Shown here: piece by piece, positions 1-10,349 of the stretch
Position numbering within the stretch: the first letter of the stretch is position 1
Layout of the letters: every line of letters begins with the position of its first letter
Assembly: GCA_029204225.1 (NCBI GenBank)
Contig: CM055104.1
Span: forward strand, 20,181,761 to 20,245,760
Source of the DNA: Diphasiastrum complanatum
Lineage: Eukaryota > Streptophyta > Lycopodiopsida > Lycopodiales > Lycopodiaceae
Reading direction: 5' to 3'
DNA length: 64,000 nucleotides
Translations under genes and position numbers: made by a program
The notes under the pieces: generated by a model
What the model saw: the letters and a program-made list of their open reading frames with translations, nothing else
What the model was told of the DNA's origin: nothing
Database searches by the model: none

Positions 1-5
1 TTTTT

Positions 6-1002
6 TCATCTTTGATAATGGAAGCATAAGCTCAACATTTGTTTTTCAATTTGATAACGGAAGCACATGGAAGACATTTTAATTCTGCATTCTATTTCTC
101 CATCTGATCTTTTGTCCCAGCCTTCATCCATAAGTTCAGAAAATAAACTATCTGATAAATTTTTGCATACAAACATCGTTGGGGTTTTGTGTACATTGAC
201 ACTTGAAAAGAAATCCACAAATATATTCAAGGAAATAAACCAACTCAATCTGACTGTTATTGATCTCGTGCTCATTTTTAATGAATTTTTTACATCATTA
301 TATATCTTGCAACGAAATGATTCTGAAACTGTAGCATCTGGTGCAATCCATTCATCACTTTCAAAACTAGGTAATGGAATTGGTACTATTTGTCCAAAAT
401 TTTCTTTTGTATCAGGAATATACATTGATTCATAAAAAAAAATTCCACCATCAACTAGATCTTTTGTAGTTCTACCTCGATATTGCAGCTGTCCAATATC
501 AATGTGAATAACATCTAACACACCTGCTAAAGATCCACTCGGCTCCCATTCATTTATGTTGGATGGATATAAATCTGCAAGAGAAAAATGATCAAATTGG
601 CAAGTTTACTATTAGATATTTATGAATGACAAAAATCAAAATATAAAAAATATCAATACTCACAGTTGTTTTTTTTGTAATCCTGACGGTTGAATCCTTG
701 CACATTTATATTTGAATGCATATATACATGTTGGACTAGAATTTCAAATATAGATTTTTTCTCTTGATGATGTTTTGAAATCCAAAATTCTGGCCTTCCA
801 ATAAGATCGAAATGATAGTTTTGACCTTTTTCTTTTTCGAAATGCTCCTCTTGATGATAGATGCATCAAAACCCAAGAGTTTTTTTGAATACTTTTTTGG
901 CACCCATAATCCATTATCATCTGTCTCGTTGAATAGAAGCACATAGTCGATTGAGGAGCATGGCTTCCTTGATAGTGCCATTCGTAATTTGCATGCAAAA
1001 AT
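6..1002 (-). pseudogene. Unknown spliced gene, 3' part, frameshifted
   Basis: I do not recognise this protein. Two coding blocks on the minus strand are joined by a GT-AG intron: an exon from 1002 (after a TTTCAG acceptor) to 664, a GTGAGT donor at 663, a CTTGCAG acceptor ending at 575, and an exon from 574 to a stop at 6-8. The reading frame is kept across this 89-base intron, which supports real splicing. The upper exon reads well in one frame to about 850 (contains NETDDNGLWVPKKYSKKLLG) and in another frame below it (contains FDLIGRPEFWISKHH), so a frameshift lies near 850-860. The lower exon is rich in acidic and aromatic residues, with no zinc, membrane or repeat motif that I can see. 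It could be a host gene fragment or part of a DNA transposon. That it was once a spliced gene is fairly sure; its function is unknown. Confidence 0.5.
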
Positions 1003-1460
1003 CTGAAACAATGAACTATGAATCTGAAAAACTGTGTAGATAAAAAGCCATGAATCTGAGAAAAAGTGTTGGCAAAAATTTGAAACACTGGACTATTTGG
1101 TGCCACAAATTAAATCTGGTTATCCCTGTTAACCATGGTTTGACAATGCATATACATTAATGGTACATCGATTTTCTCATCTCAACAATCTGTCATATTC
1201 ATTTTCAATATTTTTGGGTCACTTCGGACAGTGATGAGTTGGAAGGACAGGCCTCATCAACCAATAGCATTTCCACATGCTGCCCAACGAAACAACAATA
1301 TATTTAAAAAGTTTTTATTTCATTTATATTTGGAAAATCTACGTTACGTAGAACCCTGAAGCTAAGGTTTCAATTGGTCCAAATGGCAACGAAAATAAGA
1401 AAAAAAAATAAAAAAACATCTTTTTCAAAGGCCCTCGTCAGGCTCTAAGTTTCTCTAAAA
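1003..1460. other. No gene seen; TACGTTACGTA palindromic motif
   Basis: AT-rich sequence without a supported gene. It holds the near-palindrome TACGTTACGTA at 1340-1350, followed by a diverged form of sequence that also lies at the outer shoulder of both IR1 arms (TACGTTACGTA at 7041-7051 and its complement at 31930-31940). It is therefore probably a remnant of the same dispersed repeat. Confidence 0.45.
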
Positions 1461-1501
1461 GATAAATTTGGTATTATATCCTGTACATGGTACGACTATA
1501 T

Positions 1502-2145
1502 TTACACATAATATGGCTTGATTTTGTCAATGTTCACACGAGTTTTGAATGAGCCTCCACCTATTTCAGCTAATTTAGTTGTATTGTTGTCATACAACTT
1601 TTTGATCACATATGGTCCAGTCCAATGCATACCAAATTTTTGAGGCATTAGTTCGTGCCTAGTATCGTAATACAAGACTAGCTGGCCTTGGCTAAACTTG
1701 TAATTAGGAATTCTTCTGTCATGCATTATTTTCATGATTTTTTTGTGGGTTTCTTGATGTACTAGGGAGGTCAATCGTTGCTCGTCCAACTCTTGTAAGA
1801 TATCGATACGCCCTTGGATGGACTTTTTCCTACCCAGATTGTGAGACATAGCCAGTCTCATGGATGGTAATTCTATCTCAATAGGCAGGATACATTCTTG
1901 TCCATATACCAAGAAAAAGAGAGTGTGATTTGTACTAGTTTTGTAGGTCACATTGTAGGACCACAAAGCAGCATATAATTTCTTATCCCAGTCTCTTTTA
2001 TTTTCAGATACTGTTTTTTGTAGGATAGATATCAACTACTTGTTTGGACTTTCGGCTTGTCCATTTGCTTGAGGACGATAGGGAGTACTTTTTCGATGTT
2101 TAATCAGCAGTTGTTTCGTCAGACTCTCTATGGGGACCATGTGAT
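1502..2145 (-). pseudogene. Ty3/gypsy integrase C-terminal part, array copy 1
   Basis: This is the end of a retrotransposon integrase, the enzyme that inserts element cDNA into chromosomes. The upstream part has the block HRKSTPYRPQANGQAE, whose final E matches the third acid of the DDE catalytic triad. An in-frame TAG at 2036-2038 follows directly. After it the frame continues for 177 residues with FLVYGQECILPIEIELPS, typical of Ty3/gypsy integrases, and a GPY module (HWTGPYVIKKL) close to the end. The first two catalytic aspartates are absent because the copy begins just inside the LTR/primer-site junction. The TAG is shared by all five copies in the window, so the founder was already dead or needed suppression. 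Confidence 0.85.
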
Positions 2146-2172
2146 GTTGGGGATAGCTCTGATGAATTATCA

Positions 2173-2184
2173 GCTCTAATACCA
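2173..2184 (-). other. Primer-binding site, tRNA-iMet type, one mismatch
   Basis: Reads TGGTATTAGAGC on the minus strand, one base away from the initiator-Met primer site TGGTATCAGAGC, three bases inside the LTR end. The same site at 3551-3562 and 4928-4939 is perfect. Confidence 0.7.
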
Positions 2185-2187
2185 CTC

Positions 2188-2641
2188 TGTGGGGAAACTT
2201 CTTAAACGAAGTCCCAACCAACATGAGAAAGACCATGAATACTATGAAGAACAGTGATAACTGTGTTAAGGGGAATCATGGATTACTTAGAGAACGGAGA
2301 TTAGAGAACTGTTCAGTTTGCGTTGAATACAATTATCAGTGTAGGAGTCTTAGACTACCATGAAGAGAAATTGTGCAACAATTAGGCGTCTGTAACAGCC
2401 ATGCAATTCTCTGATATTGATATTTTGATACAAAGAAATGTAAGTACAATTAGGCATCATAGACAGCCATACATTTCTCTGTTATGATACTATTTCAAGA
2501 GAAGAATGAGAGTTAATAAACATTCAACTGAGAATGCGAAGAAATGGAACAATAGCAATTATGTATATTAAAGTTGTAGTAACAACAATTAGATCACAAT
2601 ACAATTGCACAGATAAGCGCATGATCCTACTTACAGAAACA
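2188..2641 (-). repeat. LTR, array copy 1 (454 bases)
   Basis: Begins TGTTTCTGTAAGTAGG and ends TTTCCCCACA on the minus strand, giving TG...CA ends, and is followed by a tRNA-iMet type primer site. Its 5' edge is defined by comparing flanks: it follows MAIESMDF-ORF sequence (ending GATGAGCT) here, but copia sequence at 5397. Confidence 0.85.
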
Positions 2642-2805
2642 AGCTCATCGTCGCTATCCCATTTTCGAAGTTGCTTGGAATTGACTGTACAATCCAAACT
2701 GGTATCATCCCATACAAAGCTATACACATTGGAATTTATAGTCCCAGAGAGTGGGTGGAGCAATTCTTGTTCCTAAATTCTAAAATCCATACTTTCAATG
2801 GCCAT
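2642..2805 (-). pseudogene. Truncated MAIESMDF ORF, array copy
   Basis: The first 55 or so codons of the ORF that is seen in longer form at 16452-16964 and 38677-39174. It starts with ATG at 2805 and is cut at GATGAGCT by the LTR. It lies about 73 bases after the integrase stop of the next unit. No function is recognised. Confidence 0.7.
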
Positions 2806-2878
2806 GGTAGATAATTCAGATGTTTTACAAAAGAAAATAAAAATTTGGTATTATACCCTGTACATGGTACAACTCTAT

Positions 2879-3521
2879 TTACATATGATATGGCTTGACT
2901 TTGTCAATGTTCACACGAGTTTTCAATGAGCCTCCACCTATTTCAACTAATTTAGTTTTATTGTTGTCATACCAACTTTTTGATCACATATGGTCCAGTT
3001 CAATGCATACCAAATTTTTGAGGCATTAGTTCGTGCCTAGTATCGTAATACAAGACTAGCTGGCCTTGGCTAAACTTGTAATTAGGAATTCTTCTGTCAT
3101 GCATTATTTTCATGATTTTTTTGTGGGTTTCTTGATGTACTAGGGGGGTCAATCGTTGCTCGTCCAACTCTTGTAAGATATCGATACGGCCTTGGATGAA
3201 CTTTTTCCTACCCAGATTGTGAGACATAGCCAGTCTCATGGATGGTAATTCTATCTCAATAGACAGGATACATTCTTGTCCATATACCAAGAAAAAGAGA
3301 GTGTGATTTGTACTAGTTTTGTAGGTCATATTGTAGGACCACAAAGCAGCATATGATTTCTTATCCCAGTCCCTTTTATTTTCAGATACTATTTTTTGTA
3401 GGATAGATATCAACTACTTGTTTGGACTTTCGGCTTGTCCATTTGCTTGAGGACAATAGGGAGTACTTTTTCAATGTTTAATCAGCAGTTGTTTCGTCAG
3501 ACTCTCTATGGGGACCATGTG
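2879..3521 (-). pseudogene. Ty3/gypsy integrase C-terminal part, array copy 2
   Basis: Same fragment as copy 1, with the shared TAG at 3414-3416. It has further damage of its own: the Trp codon of HWTGPY has become TGA just below 3000, and one extra base (CATACCAAC instead of CATACAAC, near 2970) shifts the tail. It is therefore the most decayed of the left copies. Confidence 0.85.
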
Positions 3522-3550
3522 ATGTTGGGGAAAGCTCTAATGAATTATCA

Positions 3551-3562
3551 GCTCTGATACCA
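3551..3562 (-). other. Primer-binding site, tRNA-iMet type
   Basis: TGGTATCAGAGC on the minus strand, three bases after the LTR end, matching the initiator-Met tRNA 3' end as in many plant LTR elements. Confidence 0.75.
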
Positions 3563-3565
3563 CTC

Positions 3566-4019
3566 TGTGGGGAAACTTCTTAAACGAAGTCCCAACGAAC
3601 ATGAGAAAGACCATGAATACTATGAAGAACAGTGATAACTGTGTTAAGGGGAATCATGGATTACTTAGAGAACGGAGATTAGAGAACTGTTCAGTTTGCG
3701 TTGAATACAATTATCAGTGTAGGAGTCTTAGACTACCATGAAGAGAAATTGTGCAACAATTAGGCGTCTGTGACAGCCATGCAATTCTCTGATACTGATA
3801 TTCTGATACAAAGAAATGTAAGTACAATTAGGCATCAAAGACAGCCATACATTTCTCTGTTATGATACTATTTCAAGAGAAGAATGAGAGTTAATAAACA
3901 TTCAACTGAGAATGCGAAGAGATGGAACAATAGCAATTATGTATATTAAAGTTGTAGTAACAACAATTAGATCACAATACAATTGCACAGATAAGCGCAT
4001 GATCCTACTTACAGAAACA
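3566..4019 (-). repeat. LTR, array copy 2 (454 bases)
   Basis: Full-length LTR with the same TGTTTCTG...CCCCACA ends as the copy at 2188-2641, flanked by the MAIESMDF ORF and the primer site. Confidence 0.85.
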
Positions 4020-4183
4020 AGCTCATCGTCGCCATCCCAGTTTCGAAGTTGCTTGGAATTGACTGTACAATCCAAACTGGTATCATCCCATACAAAGCTA
4101 TACACATTGGAATTTATAGCCCCAGAGAGTGGTTGGAGCAATTCTTGTTCCCAAATTCTAAAATCCATACTTTCAATGGCCAT
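4020..4183 (-). pseudogene. Truncated MAIESMDF ORF, array copy
   Basis: Starts at ATG 4183 and is cut by the LTR after GATGAGCT. The position and cut point are the same as in the copy at 2642-2805, showing a single founding junction. Confidence 0.7.
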
Positions 4184-4256
4184 GGTAGATAATTCAGATG
4201 TTTTACAAAAGAAAATAAAAATTTGGTATTATACCCTGTACATGGTACAACTCTAT

Positions 4257-4899
4257 TTACATATGATATGGCTTGACTTTGTCAATGTTCACACGAGTTT
4301 TGAATGAGCCTCCACCTATTTCAACTAATTTAGTTGTATTGTTGTCATACAACTTTTTGATCACATATGGTCCAGTCCAATGCATACCAAATTTTTGAGG
4401 CATTAGTTCGTGCCTAGTATCGTAATACAAGACTAGCTGGCCTTGGCTAAACTTGTAATTAGGAATTCTTCTGTCATGCATTATTTTCATGATTCTTTTG
4501 TGGGTTTCTTGATGTACTAGGGAGGTCAATCGTTGCTCGTCCAACTCTTGTAAGATATCGATACGCCCTTGGATGGACTTTTTCCTACCCAGATTGTGAG
4601 ACATAGCCGGTCTCATGGATGGTAATTCTATCTCAATAGGCAGGATACATTCTTGTCCATATACCAAGAAAAAGAGAGTGTGATTTGTACTAGTTTTGTA
4701 GGTCACATTGTAGGACCACAAAGCAGCATATGATTTCTTATCCCGGTCTATTTTATTTTCAGATACTATTTTTTGTAGGATAGATATCAACTACTTGTTT
4801 GGACTTTCGGCTTGTCCATTTGCTTGAGGACGATAGGGAGTACTTTTTCGATGTTTAATCAGCAGTTGTTTCGTCAGACTCTCTATGGGGACCATGTGA
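4257..4899 (-). pseudogene. Ty3/gypsy integrase C-terminal part, array copy 3
   Basis: Open for 177 codons after the shared TAG (4791-4793), with FLVYGQECILPIEIELPS and the GPY module intact. It is the mirror partner of 34087-34724 in the right IR1 arm, differing by a few substitutions (for example KIDRDKK against KRDWDKK). Confidence 0.85.
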
Positions 4900-4927
4900 T
4901 GTTGGGGATAGCTCTGATGAATTATCA

Positions 4928-4939
4928 GCTCTGATACCA
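4928..4939 (-). other. Primer-binding site, tRNA-iMet type
   Basis: Perfect TGGTATCAGAGC on the minus strand next to the LTR ending at 4943. Confidence 0.75.
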
Positions 4940-4942
4940 CTC

Positions 4943-5396
4943 TGTGGGGAAACTTCTTAAACGAAGTCCCAACCAACATGAGAAAGACCATGAATACTAT
5001 GAAGAACAATGATAACTGTGTTAAGGGGAATCATGGATTACTTAGAGAACGGAGATTAGAGAACTGTTCAGTTTGCGTTGAATACAATTATTAGTGTAGG
5101 AGTCTTGGACTACCATGAAGAGAAATTGTGCAACAATTAGGTGTCTGTGACAGCCATGCAATTCTTTGATACTGATATTCTGATAGAAAGAAATGTAAGT
5201 ACAATTAGGCATCAAAGACAGCCATACACATCTCTGTTATGATACTATTTCAAGAGAAGAATGAGAGTTAATAAACATTCAACTGAGAATGCAAAGAGAT
5301 GGAACAATAGCAATTATGTATATTAAAGTTGTAGTAACAACAATTAGATCACAATACAATTGCACAGATAAGCGCATGATCCTACTTACAGAAACA
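4943..5396 (-). repeat. LTR between copia relic and integrase unit
   Basis: Full-length copy of the same LTR. Its 5' flank is copia sequence rather than the MAIESMDF ORF, so the two different internal regions share one LTR family. Confidence 0.85.
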
Positions 5397-5589
5397 CAAC
5401 AATAGCTATCATTCTAAATATTTTATCTCGCTCTCTATAATCACCAACTCTGAGGAGTCAGCTGGTGTGAAGATCCGTTTTGGTCGTTTGATCTCTAATG
5501 GATTATCTTCATGCATCCTCTTGCATCATCTCACTTCTCAAGTCGCTCATTTACTTATAGCAGCTGGTAGATCTTGTGTTATTCGAATT

Positions 5590-6505
5590 TTACAATTACA
5601 AGATCGTTTGACAGTGTGCTTACCGCATATGCTAGATCAAGTCGTGTGTAGATCATAGAATATATTATAGATCCTATGACAGAATGATAAGGATACTTGC
5701 ACATTTCTTGCTGATCTGCTTGAGTTCTGGGGCACATGTCTTTGGATAGCTTTGATCTTGGATCCATGTGTATATGGGCTTGCAGTCCACCATGCCATAT
5801 CTATGAAGTACATTGATTAAATAGGGCCTTTGGCTTATAGTAATTCTCCATACCAAGAAGGTAATGAATTGGGCCTAAATCAGTCATCTCAAATTCTGAT
5901 GAAAGCAAAAAGTTGGTTTCATGTGGCAACTGATTTGAATTGCTGATAATTAGAGTCTGTGGAGCAAGAAGTGAAATTATGCTACAACAAGAAGTGGGTG
6001 ATTCTCTCATACCAGGCTCGGGGAGCTTGCTTGAGGCCATATAGTGCCTTGTGCCATTTACGTACCAAATGCTCTTGGCCTTGAAGGACGTAACCTTCTG
6101 GTTGATAAATGAATATGTCTTCTTGTATGTATCTGTGAAGGAACGTTGTCTAGACATCCATCTGGTGAATGTCCAGATCCTGAAGGTGTCACTGTAAGCT
6201 ATTCCATATACTTGCTCAAATCCTTTAACCACTAAGCGAGCTTTCCATTTGGATACTGATCCATCTGGCTTAAGCTTTAGCTTGAAGATCCATTTAGAGT
6301 CGATATGTTCTATACCTGCAGGAGGATTAACAAGACTCCAAGTCTTGCTCTTTATCAAAGAACTGTACTCAACATCCATTGCAACCTTCCAATTGTCTGC
6401 ATCTGACCTTGACAATGAGATCATCCTCATTTTGAACTTCCACATGTGGAAATCATCGCCATTGAACTTGTTGATCAAACAGATTTGTGAGGTTGAACCT
6501 TCCAT
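5590..6505 (-). pseudogene. Ty1/copia gag start fused to reverse transcriptase
   Basis: An internally deleted copia polyprotein. The first 35 or so residues after ATG 6505 are a gag start (NKFNGDDFHMWKFKM). They run directly into the N-terminal RT region (KSKTWSLVNPPAG, KWKARLVVKGFEQ, YSDTF), so most of gag, protease and integrase is missing. RT then breaks into several frames: LYGLKQAPRAWY is readable only in another frame, DLGPIHYLLGME is in the first again, and HSVIGSIIYSMIYTRLDLAY with AYAVSTLS sits in a third near the end. Being flanked by two LTRs of one family, it was probably a short non-autonomous element before the frameshifts. The mirror copy is at 32476-33400. Confidence 0.85.
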
Positions 6506-6617
6506 TGTAATCAAATATTAGAGATTGGACACAAACAAAATATGAACTAGTTTTGAAAAACAAGAATGTATAAGTTCCTTTGTATGCCCTAGACTCTAGT
6601 AATCCAAAAAGACCCGA

Positions 6618-6629
6618 GCTCTGATACCA
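6618..6629 (-). other. Second primer-binding-site-like sequence
   Basis: TGGTATCAGAGC on the minus strand, about 45 bases inside a decayed first site (TGGTATCAAAGT, 6663-6674). Two such sites in series suggest a template switch in the founder. Confidence 0.6.
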
Positions 6630-6677
6630 ACTGATGTCGGGGATGGCTTTGATGAATTATCAACTTTGATACCACTC

Positions 6678-6999
6678 TGTGGGGAAACTTCTTAAGCGAA
6701 GTCCCAACCAACATGAGAATGACCATTATGAAGAACAGTGATAACTGTGTTAAGGAGGATCGTGGATTACATAGAGAAAGGAGATTAGAGAACAATTCAG
6801 TTTGCGTTGAATACGATTATCAGTGTAAGAGTCTTAGACTACCATGAAGAGAAATTGCGAAACAATTAGGTGTCTATGATAGGCATGCAATTCTCTGATA
6901 TTGATATTCTGATACAAAGAAATGTAAGTACAATTAGGCATCAAAGACAGCCATACATTTCTCTGTTATGATACTATTTCAAGGGAAGAGTGAGAGTTA
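6678..6999 (-). repeat. 5'-truncated LTR (322 bases)
   Basis: Matches the last 322 bases or so of the 454-base LTR and ends in CCCCACA. The first 126 bases are replaced by the dispersed TACGTTACGTA-containing sequence. It is the 5' LTR of the copia relic. Confidence 0.8.
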
Positions 7000-8130
7000 T
7001 GCCATTTTTAGTGTGGAATCAAAATGTGGACTCAAAAAGTTACGTTACGTAGATTTCAAATTTGAGTGTTTTGATTGGTCCATGTGTAAAACAAAATTGA
7101 GAAAATAGATAAAAAGAATCTTTACAAAGGGTCTTTTTTGGACTTAGAAGTCCTCTAATGGCACTGATAGTTTTTCCTATAAAATAGCAAAATCAAAGGT
7201 AGAACCCTCGCAAACATCAAAATTTTAGTTTTTTGTGGCAACTATCCTTTGCAGAGAATTTTGAAGCTCCATCTCATTGAGATAGTGACATTGGAAAGCC
7301 TGTGAGAGTTAGTTTGAATTATTGATTGATTTGTAAGCCAAAAAGTGGTCAAGTACTCTCGCAGACATCAGTAAATCTCGCATCACAGGAGAAGAACCTT
7401 CGCAGCATGGTCCATTGAGCTAAAATGCCATTTTTCATCTATGATCAAGTCTGCGAGAGTTCATATGAAGTTTTGATGAAGTTGTAAGGGAAAAACATAT
7501 CCAGAATACTTGCAACCATCAATAACTCTTGCACCACTGGGAAAGAACCTTTGCAGTTTGACCCAAAGAACGAGAGTTAGTTTCCAGTAGATTACAAGAA
7601 ATTTGGTTTTTTGACTGCAAATCAATATAAAGGACCCTCGCAAGAACAACCCTTGCACTGAGTAAATCTCGCAGATAGGATCAATAGTAAGATCCACCTC
7701 AGATCTGTCTACTATAAAAATCTCATGCCAATCAGAGCCGCGAATCAAAGAGATATCTAGAAAAAACTGAGAAAAAGGGCTAAAATCACAAGATGCCATA
7801 GTATGGGCCATTTTATCATGTGAATCATTCACAACCATTCAACTTTCTCATGTTAAACAAATTGTCGTGAATTTGACCGGTCTACAATGTCGACATTGAT
7901 GTGCAGAACCCTCAATTTTGTGGCATTCTCGATGGTCTATGTGATAATGCAAGTACCAAACTATGTAGTCTATATGGGAATTCATGTATCAAACCATCAC
8001 CGATTGTGGTCTTCTTTGGAGTTCAGAGACATGCAAGATGATATGACCAATACTTTCACCTTGCCACTAGTTGTTGAAGAAACTCATGATTTAGATAGAT
8101 CACTCTGACATCCATCTTCCGGATGAGCTC
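7000..8130. other. No gene seen; cluster of CTCGCA-type motifs
   Basis: No supported coding region. From 7200 to 7680 the hexamer CTCGCA and close variants recur about ten times (for example AACCCTCGCAA, ATCTCGCAG). 7000-7180 is the shoulder of IR1, also found at 31802-31981. Confidence 0.4.
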
Positions 8131-8134
8131 CTTG

Positions 8135-8725
8135 TCAACTTGATTTTGCTTCTGACTGATAAGTTCTTTTATTTGGTTGTCGAACTTGCTGCTCTACATT
8201 TTGCTCTTGTAAGAAACGCAGATTCTTGATTGGACATCTTGTACTTGGATGATTGTTGAAGCAATATGTACATTCGTCTTTCTCAAAAACCTTGACTGTG
8301 CGAGCATAAGCTTGAGGACAACCTAAACTGCAAGGTTCTTGGTCTTCTGCTGCACTCAACCCACTTGACTCTGTTGCACTCCCTGATGATTCGTAGTCTT
8401 TCTCCCTTGAATGATTGAGTAGTAGTAGCTTTTCATACTTTTCTGATTCTCCATCCGATATTTCTGGGTTTGGATAGGAGTGATCTACTCTCTTCTCCAT
8501 AATGACTGCATCTTGACAGATATGTGGCAATGAAGTATAGGATGCGAATTTCTTCATACCAGACTTGAGGTTGTCTAGTAATCCAAAATAGAAGTTTTGC
8601 ATTATGGTCTCTGGACTTAATAGATCAATATCTTTTACTAGATCGAACATTTGCCTGGTGTATTGTTGAACTGTCTCATCAGAAAACATCTGAAATGTAG
8701 CTAATCTCACAAACTCGATAGTCAT
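8135..8725 (-). pseudogene. Ty3/gypsy-like gag fragment with zinc knuckle
   Basis: A 196-residue open stretch. The first half (FQMFSDETVQQYTRQMFDL, then NFYFGLLDNLKSGM) matches the helical capsid region of retrotransposon gag proteins. Near residue 150 there is CTYCFNNHPSTRC, a CX2CX3HX4C zinc knuckle, preceded by a Ser/Glu-rich linker. Gag proteins form the particle in which reverse transcription occurs. The start at 8725 is probably internal, since the coding frame appears to run on upstream to about 8760. No protease or pol follows at 8134, so this is a fragment without LTRs that I can define. Confidence 0.65.
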
Positions 8726-8759
8726 GGCTGGAATGCAATAGTGATGTATGAAATTGGTT

Positions 8760-9090
8760 CAAGCTGGGTTGTGCAATTGTGGTGTACTCCCACTTGTTTT
8801 TTTATTTTTCTTTTTTTTTGAAATGAAGAGAAAAGAGTAAGTGAAAGATAGATTAGTAAGGATGGAAACAGAAATGGATTTAACAGATGAGAGGCTATCA
8901 AGAGGAAATGGAAGAGATAGAATAGAGATGGAATAGAAGAGTGATGGATGGTGGCAGTTGTGGAGGGAACTGATTTTTCTGGGTACTGATCTTCTTGATC
9001 TGAGATTCATTCACTTGGTTCAGTCCAGGGATGTTAGATCTTGATGGATGTTGTGATTGTAACCTAGATTTGACAAGATCTAATTGGTTT
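8760..9090. other. No gene seen; purine/pyrimidine-skewed sequence
   Basis: Low-complexity A/G-rich plus strand with no motif that I can name, between the gag fragment and the copia integrase tail. Confidence 0.4.
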
Positions 9091-9096
9091 CAACGT

Positions 9097-9420
9097 GACC
9101 AAAAAGAAAGGATTATTAGTAGTATAGAGTGTGTCTTTGTTAAATATGATGAGAAGACAAAAGCATACAGGTGTTTTGATTCTAAAATGTATAAAATCCA
9201 CATTTGCATAGATGTGATCTTTGATTAAATATATAAGATATGACTCTAGTAATTCTAAAGCTGATAGTGAAGGGAGAAAATCTCCTACTATCTTGGAAGA
9301 GAATGAAGACAACATACCTCATGAAATAGAGCAAAATGATTGTGATGAGCCTGAGATCCATGATAGAACTTCTCCCATGAGTAAACAAAGAAAAAGATAC
9401 TTGCCAATTGGAGCCAAGAA
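9097..9420 (+). pseudogene. Ty1/copia integrase C-terminal tail
   Basis: The translation CVFVKYDEKTKAYRCFDSK followed by HICIDVIFD is the characteristic end of copia integrases (usually FVGY...KGYR..DP...I..SRDVVFDE). A stop follows, then a shifted acidic linker (SPTILEENEDNIPHE) of the type that leads into reverse transcriptase. RT itself is missing. Truncated on both sides, with no LTR nearby. Confidence 0.75.
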
Positions 9421-9822
9421 AGTCAAGTCTATTGGTATAAAAGGAAGAAATAGGACACGCCTTGGGACACTTATTTACCAAGAAGTGCTTCACCTCAACA
9501 GAAGGTACCAAAGTCATGAAATATTATTATGAAAGATGTGAAGATAAACAAGTCTGAATTTGGCAAAGAATGGAGGCGAGAAGATAACAAGAAATGAGAG
9601 AGTGAGAAAAAGAAAGCATGAAGAGCGTTAGTCAAAATTCCCAAACCATACGGTTGTATCCTATTCCAAAATGTCACGACAATGCTTCCTCCCCAATGAC
9701 ATGGCCTTCCTTGTGTCTCAAGTCCAACAAAGAACCGTTTATGATACCATGCCTTCAACAGGAAAAAAACAAGGGCTACACCCTTGACTAAAATTGGGAA
9801 CGTTGACTATCTTTAGTTCTAT

Positions 9823-9955
<133 letters not shown>

Positions 9956-10349
9956 GCAAAATATGCTTTAACCATGTCATAAATTATAATTATATTTCAA
10001 TATACACTGAAAAACACATTGGTTTAGCTCAATACAGTATTGGTTCACTCGAAGCTTCTTAAAGATTCCTTCTACATTAAAGTGATTGTTAACATCTTCA
10101 AAGTGAACTTGAGGAGTATTCTTGTTACCACTGATCTATATTCAAGAATTCTTATCATGGTACATGACATAAGTGATTTCAAACCCCCTCTAAAACTTGG
10201 GTGTTTATTGATGTTATGGGTTTTGTTGTTTCCCTTGAAAAAATAGAAAAAATAGGTACTATGCGACAATAACAAGTTTGAAGTAAAATATAACCAGATT
10301 TGGTAGTTTGAACTATCTAAATTGAAAATTTATAAGTACTAATTGAAAC

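Larger units (their letters stand above)
1461..5396 (-). repeat. Tandem array of three LTR-integrase-ORF units
   Basis: Three head-to-tail units of about 1,377 bases, read on the minus strand. Each is an LTR of 454 bases, a primer-binding site, the end of a Ty3/gypsy integrase, a 73-base gap, and the start of an ORF beginning MAIESMDF that is cut by the next LTR. The first unit at the left is incomplete past about 1461. Equivalent positions recur at 2035, 3413 and 4790. Sharing of LTRs between neighbouring units is what unequal LTR-LTR recombination gives. The right IR1 arm has only two such units. Confidence 0.85.
2786..7180 (-). repeat. IR1 left arm (inverted duplicate of 31802-36191)
   Basis: Position x here matches position about 38,981 minus x on the opposite strand, with only scattered substitutions and a 4-base LTR indel. 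The inner edge is ATAGGAAAAACTATCAGTG at 7180/31802; the outer edge is within the MAIESMDF ORF start at 2786/36191. It holds two complete array units, a copia gag-RT relic and a partial LTR. No target-site duplication was recognised at the edges. Confidence 0.92.
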
